Assembly: GCA_014384505.1 (NCBI GenBank)
Contig: JACNFT010000076.1
Coordinates: forward strand, 1-6,410
DNA from: Cryomorphaceae bacterium
Lineage (GTDB): Bacteria > Bacteroidota > Bacteroidia > Flavobacteriales > BACL11
DNA: 6,410 nucleotides
Reading direction: 5' to 3'
A model generated the notes under the pieces. That model searched no databases and was not told the origin of the DNA. It was given only the letters and a program-made list of their open reading frames with translations. Below, one piece after another: positions 1 to 6,410 of this stretch. The first letter of the stretch is position 1. Every line of letters begins with the position of its first letter. The position numbers and the translations under genes are program-made.

Positions 1-315
1 ACCTATTTCTTCAAAGTTACTTATCCGGCTTATCGTTTTTTTAGCACCTAGTTTTTTTCCTAAAATGCAAATTAATAAGTTCGTTTCTTCTGATGAGGTA
101 GCTGCAATTAAAAGATCGCATGACTCCACGCCTGCCTCAATTAAAACAGCAATATCTTTTGCATCACCTTCAAGCCCAATAATATCATTGTGTTGTCTAG
201 CTTTGTTTAACCTTTTTTTATTAGTATCAATTAAATAGGTGTCTTGATCTTCAGTTGCTAGCATATGCGCAATGTATGAGCCTACCTCTCCTGCACCTGC
301 AATAATTATCTTCAT
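1..315 (-). CDS. trkA: Trk potassium uptake system NAD-binding protein TrkA, N-terminal part (runs off the left edge)
   Basis: These are the first 105 codons of a gene read leftward from the ATG at 315-313; the reading frame is open to the window edge. TrkA is the peripheral cytoplasmic subunit that binds NAD(H) and gates the membrane potassium channel subunit TrkH/TrkG. What is visible is an RCK/TrkA-N Rossmann fold: it starts MKIIIAGAGEVGSYIA, with the dinucleotide-binding glycines G7, G9 and G12. The acidic residue D30 lies at the end of the second strand (TYLIDTN), as expected for NAD rather than NADP. GLEGDAKD follows around residues 47-54, and AATSSEETNLLIC around 71-83 is a typical TrkA signature. 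A full TrkA is about 450 residues with two RCK repeats, so roughly three quarters is missing here. The N-terminus fits TrkA better than the shorter KtrA, but the length cannot be checked. The start is well supported because the fold begins at once and a promoter candidate lies just upstream. Confidence 0.9.
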   Translation of the reverse strand, partial: MKIIIAGAGEVGSYIAHMLATEDQDTYLIDTNKKRLNKARQHNDIIGLEGDAKDIAVLIEAGVESCDLLIAATSSEETNLLICILGKKLGAKKTISRISNFEEIG

Positions 316-333
316 TTAGTGAATAATTTTTAG

Positions 334-366
334 CAAAACTAAGTGTTTTTCTTATAACTATTCAAA
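334..366 (-). promoter_or_regulatory. Predicted Bacteroidota-type promoter of trkA
   Basis: On the minus strand, TTTG (366-363) is followed after 21 bases by TAGTTTTG (341-334). This matches the Bacteroidota -33/-7 consensus TTTG-N19-21-TAnnTTTG at every specified base. Transcription would start near 327-330, giving a leader of only about 12-15 bases before the trkA ATG at 315. A second minus-strand match to the -7 box, TAAATTTG at 370-363, overlaps the proposed -33 box but has no TTG upstream at the right spacing, so it is less likely. Chance matches are easy in such AT-rich DNA; the complete two-box match and position are what support it. Confidence 0.55.
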
Positions 367-384
367 TTTAAAGAATTTTTAAGA

Positions 385-396
385 TTAAAATTTTAA
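385..396. repeat. 12-base AT-only palindrome in the divergent intergenic region
   Basis: TTAAAATTTTAA is a perfect inverted repeat without a spacer, lying between the trkA promoter candidate (334-366) and the candidate for the addA-like gene (399-431). It could be an UP-like element, an easily melted segment or a binding site for a dimeric regulator. It contains only A and T in a very AT-rich region, so it may have no function. Confidence 0.25.
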
Positions 397-398
397 AA

Positions 399-431
399 TC
401 TGTTAATAAAAAGCATAGAAATATTTATTTG
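399..431 (+). promoter_or_regulatory. Possible promoter for the addA-addB operon
   Basis: TCTG (399-402), 21 bases, then TTTATTTG (424-431) resembles the Bacteroidota consensus TTTG-N19-21-TAnnTTTG with one mismatch in each box. Transcription would start around 436-440, leaving a leader of about 40 bases before the TTG start at 479. An alternative uses TTTG at 428-431 as the -33 box, with TAGGCTTC at 454-461 as a poorer -7 box. The weak match would suit a low-abundance repair enzyme, but this is inference; a promoter is expected somewhere in 316-478 because the upstream gene is divergent. Confidence 0.3.
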
Positions 432-478
432 AATGTAGAATACTTCTTACATTTAGGCTTCATAAAATTAAATTTACA

Positions 479-3400
479 TTGAGTAAAAATTTTCAGATAT
501 ATCGTTCCTCAGCAGGTAGTGGAAAAACCTATACGCTTTCCCTAAGTTTTATAGCTTTAGCATTACAAGGTGGGCGTTTTGGCTATGCTGATTATTACAA
601 AAAAATATTAGCAATTACTTTTACCAACAAGGCAGCAGCTGAGATGAAAGAACGGGTGCTAGAATATTTGGATACGTTATCAAAACATAAGGATAAAGAT
701 GGAATATTGGATTGGTTGCTAGAGAAAACTGATTTGAAGAAAGATGAGATTTTTAAAAGATCAGCTGTCGTGCATAAGCATATTTTACATCATTATGCTG
801 ATTTAGGGATTTCAACTATTGATAAGTTTACCTATAAAATTGTTAGGACTTTTGCTTCCGATTTAGGTTTGGCACATAATTTTGATTTAGAAATGGATTC
901 TTATAAAATCATTCAACCTGTTGTGGCTTTGCTTTTAGGTAAAATGTCTGATTCAGGAGGTGATTTTTCTAATGCGCTAGTAAACTTTGCAATGCAAAAA
1001 GCAGAGGACGGAAAAAGCACAAATATTGAACGAGATTTGGAAGAGTTTTCTATGCAATTATTTAAAGAGGAAGTTGCTGCATTTACTGATGGAAAAATAC
1101 TGACAGTTAAGCAATGTATGCAAGTGAAAAAGGACTTGCAATTAGATAAAGAAAGAATTACACTAGCCGTGGAGGATTTAGCAGATAGGGCATGTGTATT
1201 TTTTGATACTAATGGATTAACAAAAGATCATTTTTTAAGAGGAACTTTTTATAAGTATTTCACTGAAAATTTAGGTCATAAACAAGATAAAAAGTGGAGC
1301 CCTACAGATGCACTGCTTAGGAATATGGCTAATGATGTTTGGTATGCTGATGGAAAAAAAGATGAAATTAAAGACTTAGTAGACAGCCTAAAACCTAATT
1401 TAAATCAATTTTTTACAGAGATAATGAATTTGCTTACAGAGTATAATTCTGTAAAAGCAATCCTTAAGAATATTTATTCTATTGCTGTTCTTAATGAATT
1501 GATGAGTGAAGTAAGAGCCTTTAAAAAAGAGAATAATATTGAGCAAATTTCAGAGTTCAATAAAAAAATACATAAAGTGGTAACCAATCAGCCTTCCTCC
1601 TTTATTTATGAGCGTTTAGGGGAGCGATACAATCATTATTTAATTGATGAATTTCAGGATACATCACTCTTGCAATGGCAAAATATATTGCCTTTAATTA
1701 CTGATTCGTTAGATTATGGAAAAAGCCTAGTTGTCGGAGATGGGAAACAGTCTATTTACAGATGGAGAGGAGGAGAGGTGGAACAGTTCTCGCAATTGCC
1801 AAAAATCTATAAAGGAGAAGATTTGCTCTTTAAAAAGGATTGGGAAAGTAAATTAGAATCTCACTTTGAATCGGATAATTTATTGAGTAATTTTAGAAGC
1901 AGAAAGCATATTGTAGAATTTAATAATCAGTTTTTTGAAAATACAAAATCATTGCTATCAAATGATATTCTTGATATTTATGATAATCAGCAGCAGAAAA
2001 GTGACTTTGCAAAAGAAGGTGGTTATGTGCGTATTGAGCTTTTTGGCGATAAAGAACATGATTTTAAAGAGTTGATTCTTGAAAAGATGGTAGATGAAAT
2101 TCATAAGCTTGTTAACGAAAATAACTACAGTTATAATGATGTAACCATACTGTGTAATAGTAGAAAAAGAGTGGCTTTGGTAGCTGAGGCACTTTCTCTA
2201 GCAAAAATACCAGTAATTTCAAATGAAGGTTTATTACTTAGTAAATCAGATAAGGTGAATGCCTTAATTGCACTATTGCGTTATTTACAAAATCCTAAAG
2301 ATGCTATTTCCAAATCAGTAATTTCAGCTTATCTATTTATACATATTTTATTGGATGAAAATTTACATACCTTAAATTTAAAAGTAAAAACTGAAGAAGG
2401 ATTCAATGAGGTGCTTAAGAAAGCGAATATATTTATCAATCCTGAAAAATTATTGCAAGAGCCCTTGTATGAAATGGTGGAACAGCTTATTCGTATATTT
2501 AGATTTGATGAAGATGTTTATCTGCAATTCTTTTTGGATGTCGTGTTGGCTTTTACTGAAAAAAAAGGAAGTAGTCTTTCTGAATTTTTATTATGGTGGG
2601 AAGAACGGAAAAGTAAAGAAGCAATTATAATCCCACAAGGAACTAATGCAGTGCAGATTATGACCATTCATAAGTCCAAAGGTTTGGCTTTTAATGTTGT
2701 TATGATTCCATTTAATTGGGAGGATAGAAAAAAAACAACTGATATTTGGGTAGATACTTCTGCTTATTTTAACAAACAATTACCATCTGCATTAATTAAT
2801 GGGAATAAGCAATTGGAACAATCTTATTTTAGTTCACAATATCAGAAAGAGAAAGAAATGAGCTTGTTGGATAGCTTAAACAAACTCTATGTTGCTATGA
2901 CACGCCCTAAGGAGCGATTGTATATTTTTTCAAAGTCTTTTCCTGATAAACTTTCTGATGATTTTAAAAAGAAAGGAGATCTCAATTCCTTTTTATATGC
3001 TTATGATGATAATTTTCCAATTGAAATAGGAGATACCAATATGATGCATGAATCTAGTGAGAAAACGGAGAATTCTTTTTCAGTAACGAAACGTAAAAAA
3101 TTAGATTGGAAAGAGGTTATTTCATTAAAGCATACTGCTGAGGAAATTTGGGATATTGAGTCGGTAAATGCAAAAAGGGATTGGGGAAAACTATTACACT
3201 TAGTGCTTTCAGAAATTCATTATTTGGAACAGAAAGAAAAGGTTGTAGAGAGTTTTTTCAAGTTGGGGAGGTGTTCTCGAGAAGATGCTGAACGGTTAAA
3301 AATAACGATTGATCAGTTGTTGAGTGATAAAAATATAGCTCCTTACTTTGATGAAAATTGGAAAGTAAAAACTGAAAAAGAAATTCTAATGGAAAATGGA

Positions 3401-3613
3401 AGAACCTACATTCCTGATAGGTTGTTATTTGCAAAAAACACTGATGAAGTGGTAGTTATAGATTATAAAACTGGAGGAAAACGTAAGGAAGATGTATCGC
3501 AAATTACGGAGTATGCATCTGCCTTACAAGCTATGGGATATAAAAATACAAAGCGAGTTTTGATGTATATTACTGATGAAATAAAAATGAAAATAAAAGT
3601 GGAAGTATTATGA
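479..3613 (+). CDS. addA: AddA-like ATP-dependent helicase/nuclease subunit (UvrD/RecB-family helicase with PD-(D/E)XK nuclease)
   Basis: This is the motor and one nuclease of an AddAB-type enzyme that unwinds and trims double-strand DNA ends for RecA-dependent recombination. SF1A helicase motifs appear in order: Walker A SSAGSGKT (residues 10-17, K16); motif Ia ITFTNKAAAEMKERV (46-60); motif Ic-like STIDKFTYKIVRTF (112-125); Walker B LIDEFQDT (388-395); motif III GDGKQSIYRWRGGE (420-433); motif IV NFRSR (471-475); motif V MTIHKSKGLAFNVV (728-741); motif VI LYVAMTRPKERLY (803-815, R809 the likely arginine finger). A RecB-type nuclease follows: G903/H907 in WGKLLH, D980 in IPDRLL, D995 and K997 in IDYKTG, then Q1008/Y1012 (QxxxY). 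All catalytic positions are present. At 1044 residues it is shorter than B. subtilis AddA (about 1230). The start is TTG at 479: the stop codon at 416-418 closes the frame upstream, no ATG lies between, and Walker A begins nine residues in. No Shine-Dalgarno is seen. It overlaps the next gene by 4 bases. PcrA/UvrD/Rep are excluded by the nuclease; RecB by the AddB partner and absence of recC/recD here. Confidence 0.92.
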   Translation: MSKNFQIYRSSAGSGKTYTLSLSFIALALQGGRFGYADYYKKILAITFTNKAAAEMKERVLEYLDTLSKHKDKDGILDWLLEKTDLKKDEIFKRSAVVHKHILHHYADLGISTIDKFTYKIVRTFASDLGLAHNFDLEMDSYKIIQPVVALLLGKMSDSGGDFSNALVNFAMQKAEDGKSTNIERDLEEFSMQLFKEEVAAFTDGKILTVKQCMQVKKDLQLDKERITLAVEDLADRACVFFDTNGLTKDHFLRGTFYKYFTENLGHKQDKKWSPTDALLRNMANDVWYADGKKDEIKDLVDSLKPNLNQFFTEIMNLLTEYNSVKAILKNIYSIAVLNELMSEVRAFKKENNIEQISEFNKKIHKVVTNQPSSFIYERLGERYNHYLIDEFQDTSLLQWQNILPLITDSLDYGKSLVVGDGKQSIYRWRGGEVEQFSQLPKIYKGEDLLFKKDWESKLESHFESDNLLSNFRSRKHIVEFNNQFFENTKSLLSNDILDIYDNQQQKSDFAKEGGYVRIELFGDKEHDFKELILEKMVDEIHKLVNENNYSYNDVTILCNSRKRVALVAEALSLAKIPVISNEGLLLSKSDKVNALIALLRYLQNPKDAISKSVISAYLFIHILLDENLHTLNLKVKTEEGFNEVLKKANIFINPEKLLQEPLYEMVEQLIRIFRFDEDVYLQFFLDVVLAFTEKKGSSLSEFLLWWEERKSKEAIIIPQGTNAVQIMTIHKSKGLAFNVVMIPFNWEDRKKTTDIWVDTSAYFNKQLPSALINGNKQLEQSYFSSQYQKEKEMSLLDSLNKLYVAMTRPKERLYIFSKSFPDKLSDDFKKKGDLNSFLYAYDDNFPIEIGDTNMMHESSEKTENSFSVTKRKKLDWKEVISLKHTAEEIWDIESVNAKRDWGKLLHLVLSEIHYLEQKEKVVESFFKLGRCSREDAERLKITIDQLLSDKNIAPYFDENWKVKTEKEILMENGRTYIPDRLLFAKNTDEVVVIDYKTGGKRKEDVSQITEYASALQAMGYKNTKRVLMYITDEIKMKIKVEVL

Positions 3614-3615
3614 TG
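3599..3615 (+). promoter_or_regulatory. Translational coupling junction between addA and addB, with two possible addB starts
   Basis: The addA stop TGA (3611-3613) is embedded in ATGATG. The downstream gene can start at 3610 (4-base ATGA overlap) or at 3613 (TGATG, 1-base overlap), which differ by one methionine. A purine-rich GTGGAAG at 3599-3605 lies 4 bases before the first ATG and 7 before the second, so Shine-Dalgarno spacing favours 3613. Bacteroidota seldom rely on Shine-Dalgarno pairing, so the choice is open. Either way, terminating ribosomes can reinitiate at once, which suits two subunits of one complex. Confidence 0.6.
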
Positions 3616-6399
3616 GCATTTTTAGATAAAATTGCAGATAGATTGCTTAATAAATTCCCTGTAAGTATGGAGGGAGTTGCCGTTGTATTACCGTCAAAGC
3701 GTGCAGTAGTATTCTTAAAACACTATTTGTCACAAAAAATTAAACAACCTCTTTTCCTCCCTGATTTTTATTCTATTGAGGAATTTACCGAAAAACTTTC
3801 AGGTCTTACTGTTCTAGATAATATCTCCTTACAATTTAAATTGTATCAATCTTATCTTACTTTTCCTCCTAAAAAAATAGATTCGTTTGATGATTTTTTA
3901 AGTTGGAGTAATGTCCTATTGCATGATTTTAATGAGATAGATAGAAACTTGGTAGATGCAAAGTCTATTTATACAAATTTGAAGAATGTAAAGGAGTTAG
4001 AAGATTGGAGTGTCGACAATTGGAGTTTGGCTGAAGATAATCTTTCTAATATGCAGCACGATTATATTAGTTTCTTTGAAGGGATGTTTGGTTGGTATAC
4101 ACATTTTAACGATTCACTTTTAAAAGAGCATTTGGCCTACCAAGGAATGGCATATAAGTTTGCTGCCAAAAACATTTCTACTGCTCAGATGAAATGGAAT
4201 AAAGTTTGGTTTGTGGGTTTAAATGCACTTACAAAGTCGGAACAAGAAATTATTGATTACCTAAAAAAGGAAGATATTGCTAGGGTATTTTGGGATGCAG
4301 ATAATTTCTATTATGATAATCCTCAGCATGAGGCAGGTGGTTTTTTAAGGGAACAAAGAGAGAAGTGGTCTGAAATTGACTTTAATGGAGTCGGAGATTA
4401 TTTTTGTGAGAAAAAAGAAAGTTTTAATGTGGTAGCTTGTCCTAAAAATATCACTCAAGCAAAGGTGGCGGCTGAGGTGATTAAAGGGTTTGAGAAATCA
4501 GATTTGGATAATAGCAACACGGCTATTGTTTTGGCGGATGAAGCTTTGCTTTTTCCGGTATTACATAATTTACCTTCTGAAATAAAACAGTTGAATGTTA
4601 CCATGGGTAGCCCCCTTAAAAATACGGCTCTTTTTTCTTTAGTGGAAGCAATTTTCAAATTGCAAATTCATGCAATAAAGTACAATCGAAAGGCATTTTA
4701 TTACAAAGATGTTATTGCAGTTATAGAGCATCCCTACTTTTCAAAGATTACGAAAATAAGTGATGGAATTGCATTTATGCGTTTTATTACTAAAAGTAAT
4801 ATTGTGTTTGTTACACAGCATAATATTGATGCATATTTTAAAAATAGTAAAACTGTAAATCTTGTATTTCAGCTTTGGAATAGTGTTGATGATGCTTTGC
4901 AAACCTTTAATAAATTAATTGAGGAATTGAAATTACCTTTAGTAGGTAATAAGGGTTCTATTGAATCAGAGATATTAGCTACTTTTTACAGTGCACTTAC
5001 AGTTTTAAAGAATCTAATTTCAGAAAATAATTTTGAAATTGAATTAAAAACTTTGCAGATTATTATGCAGCAGTTGGTAGCTAAAGAAAGTATTCCTTTT
5101 AAAGGTGAGCCTTTGAAAGGAGTGCAGCTAATGGGGATTTTAGAGAGTAGAACGCTTGATTTTAAAAATGTAATTATGTTAAGCGTAAATGAAGGAAAAT
5201 TACCAAAAGGAAAGTCGGTGAATTCATTTATCCCCTATGATATGAAGCGATACTTTAAATTGCCTACTTATGCTGAGAGTGATGCAGTATTTTCTTACCA
5301 TTTCTACCGATTATTGCAAAGGGCAAACAATATTACCCTTATTTATAATTCTGAAACGGATGATTTTGGTTCTGGAGAAAAAAGCAGATTTATTACTCAA
5401 CTCTTATCAGAATATCCTGGGAAAATAAAGGAGTTAGTTTATAAAGGAGAAGATTTGGAGATTAGTAGTGCAGGCTCTATTTCAATTAAAAATGAAGGGC
5501 TAGAAAAAGAGATTGAGGCTTGGGCTGAAAAAGGAGTCTCACCGTCCGCATTGAATAAATATACAAATTGTAGTTTGTCCTTTTATTATCATTATTTGGC
5601 TAAAATTCGGCTTGACGAGCAAGTGGAGGAATATGCTGATTCGAGTACTATGGGTAATGCTGTGCATGATGCGTTGGAAAAATATTATCCTATTGGTGTG
5701 CTTACTGAAAAAATCATAAAGGAAATTACCCCTGCTATTCTTAAAGACATAGAGGGTAACTTTATTGTTGCTCTTTCTGAGCAAGGAATGCACGAAGGTA
5801 AAAATTATTTGAGTCTTAAGATTGCTCAAAAATTAACAAAGGATTTTTTAAAGCTAGAGCAGCAGTTACTCAAAGAAGCGACTGCAAATAATAAGCAAAT
5901 TAAGTTAGTCAGTAAAGAGGAGGTTTTGGAGCATGACTTACTAGTTGATGGGCTTAATTTTAAATTGATTGGAAAAGCGGATAGAGTAGATTTTGATGGA
6001 GATATCCTTAGGATTATAGATTATAAAACGGGTAAAGTAGAAGAAACTGAGGTTTCCTTTACAGAATATGATGAGCTTACTTCTAATAATAAAAAAGAAA
6101 AAGCTTTTCAGTTATTGATGTATGCTTATTTATATTTGAAAATTAACCCAAACTATATGGGTATGGAAGTAGTTGCTGGTAATTTTGCATTTAAGGATTT
6201 GAAATCAGGTTTAATAAAAGTGAGTAAGAAAATAGGAACACGACAAAAGGAAGTTATTAATATTGATGCTAATGTTATGGCTGAGGTGGAAGATCAATTA
6301 GAATTTGTTTTAAGTCAAATTAAGAATGAAGATTTCACTCAGGTAGCTGATGTTAAGGCTTGTGAATGGTGTGATTACAAGTCAATATGTAAACGATAA
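3610..6399 (+). CDS. addB: AddB-like helicase-nuclease subunit: PD-(D/E)XK nuclease with iron-sulfur cysteines
   Basis: This is the partner of the AddA-like protein and is expected to cut the other strand and scan for a Chi-like signal. The N-terminal half is a degenerate helicase fold: where AddB of Bacillus has a Walker A, it reads VAVVLPSKRAVVFLKHYL (residues 23-40) with no GxGKT, so ATP binding there is unlikely. A motif V-like stretch, MGILESRTLDFKNV then NEGKLPKG (508-534), and YHFYRLLQRANNITLIYN (563-580) mark the second helicase-like domain. The nuclease begins at SPSALNKYTNCSLSFYYHYL (644-663). It carries G682/H686 in GNAVH, D791 in GKADRVD, D804 and K806 in IDYKTG, and Q834/Y838, so the site looks active. 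C654 with C918, C921 and C927 (Cx2Cx5C at the extreme C-terminus) form the 4Fe-4S staple typical of AddB nucleases. The 929 residues compare with about 1170 in B. subtilis AddB. The TAA stop is at 6397-6399. No frameshift is seen. Assignment to AddB rests on the architecture and the adjacent AddA-like gene. Confidence 0.88.
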   Translation: MMAFLDKIADRLLNKFPVSMEGVAVVLPSKRAVVFLKHYLSQKIKQPLFLPDFYSIEEFTEKLSGLTVLDNISLQFKLYQSYLTFPPKKIDSFDDFLSWSNVLLHDFNEIDRNLVDAKSIYTNLKNVKELEDWSVDNWSLAEDNLSNMQHDYISFFEGMFGWYTHFNDSLLKEHLAYQGMAYKFAAKNISTAQMKWNKVWFVGLNALTKSEQEIIDYLKKEDIARVFWDADNFYYDNPQHEAGGFLREQREKWSEIDFNGVGDYFCEKKESFNVVACPKNITQAKVAAEVIKGFEKSDLDNSNTAIVLADEALLFPVLHNLPSEIKQLNVTMGSPLKNTALFSLVEAIFKLQIHAIKYNRKAFYYKDVIAVIEHPYFSKITKISDGIAFMRFITKSNIVFVTQHNIDAYFKNSKTVNLVFQLWNSVDDALQTFNKLIEELKLPLVGNKGSIESEILATFYSALTVLKNLISENNFEIELKTLQIIMQQLVAKESIPFKGEPLKGVQLMGILESRTLDFKNVIMLSVNEGKLPKGKSVNSFIPYDMKRYFKLPTYAESDAVFSYHFYRLLQRANNITLIYNSETDDFGSGEKSRFITQLLSEYPGKIKELVYKGEDLEISSAGSISIKNEGLEKEIEAWAEKGVSPSALNKYTNCSLSFYYHYLAKIRLDEQVEEYADSSTMGNAVHDALEKYYPIGVLTEKIIKEITPAILKDIEGNFIVALSEQGMHEGKNYLSLKIAQKLTKDFLKLEQQLLKEATANNKQIKLVSKEEVLEHDLLVDGLNFKLIGKADRVDFDGDILRIIDYKTGKVEETEVSFTEYDELTSNNKKEKAFQLLMYAYLYLKINPNYMGMEVVAGNFAFKDLKSGLIKVSKKIGTRQKEVINIDANVMAEVEDQLEFVLSQIKNEDFTQVADVKACEWCDYKSICKR

Positions 6400-6403
6400 T
6401 TTG

Positions 6404-6410
6404 TATCTTT
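6404..6410 (+). promoter_or_regulatory. Possible truncated -7 promoter element of a downstream gene
   Basis: The last seven bases, TATCTTT, match TAnnTTTG except that the final G would fall outside the window. They start 5 bases after the addB stop codon. No TTTG or TTG is seen 19-21 bases upstream within addB, so support is limited to this one box. The 11 bases after the stop are too few to show a terminator. Confidence 0.25.

Noticed and set aside
375..400. Rho-independent terminator in the AT palindrome region
   Set aside because: The inverted repeat contains only A and T with no GC stem, and both flanking genes are transcribed away from it, so no transcript needs to end there.
2406..2630. 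74-codon plus-strand open frame inside the AddA-like gene
   Set aside because: It lies wholly inside a gene with clear helicase and nuclease motifs, in another frame, and has no recognisable domain or start signal.
2591..2779. 62-codon minus-strand open frame inside the AddA-like gene
   Set aside because: It is antisense to the segment that includes helicase motif V, low in complexity and without recognisable features.
4455..4658. 67-codon minus-strand open frame inside the AddB-like gene
   Set aside because: It is antisense to an intact coding frame, with no domain or promoter.
5539..5829. 96-codon minus-strand open frame inside the AddB-like gene
   Set aside because: It is antisense to the conserved nuclease region carrying C654 and the GNAVH motif; its length is explained by the AT-rich composition and the constraint on the real gene.
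479..6399. A novel two-gene antiphage helicase-nuclease system
   Set aside because: The paired architecture, iron-sulfur staple and motif set all fit AddAB, a housekeeping repair enzyme, and the neighbour is trkA with no mobile or defence genes visible. A role in degrading phage DNA would be secondary, as for RecBCD.

Overview
The window looks like chromosomal core sequence from a low-GC member of the Bacteroidota (Flavobacteriia/Cytophagia-like). The evidence is a GC content of about one third by eye, no convincing Shine-Dalgarno sequence before the first plus-strand gene, promoter candidates that fit the Bacteroidota sigma consensus (TTTG, about 20 bases, TAnnTTTG), and protein motif variants of a Bacteroidota type. 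The exact genus cannot be read from the sequence.

Layout: positions 1-315 (minus strand) hold the first 105 codons of trkA, the NAD-binding regulatory subunit of the Trk potassium uptake system; the rest lies beyond the left edge. Positions 316-478 are a 163-base AT-rich divergent intergenic region with a good promoter candidate for trkA and a weaker one for the plus-strand genes. Positions 479-3613 encode a 1044-residue UvrD/RecB-family helicase with a C-terminal PD-(D/E)XK nuclease (AddA-like). Positions 3610-6399 encode a 929-residue AddB-like protein with an inactive helicase-like region and a C-terminal PD-(D/E)XK nuclease flanked by four iron-sulfur cysteines. The two genes overlap by 4 bases (ATGA). 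The last 11 bases hold no gene but contain what may be the truncated -7 element of a downstream promoter.

Functionally, the two long genes are expected to form one heterodimeric AddAB (RexAB-type) helicase-nuclease, which does the RecBCD job of processing double-strand DNA ends: AddA drives translocation and cuts one strand, and AddB cuts the other strand and probably reads the Chi-like signal. Every hallmark motif expected for an active AddA motor and for both nuclease sites is present, with no frameshift or truncation. trkA is an unrelated divergent neighbour. I see no mobile element, CRISPR array, RNA gene or new system here. The interesting points are details: a TTG start for AddA, an AddB without a Walker A motif, gene order reversed relative to Bacillus subtilis, and compact subunits.
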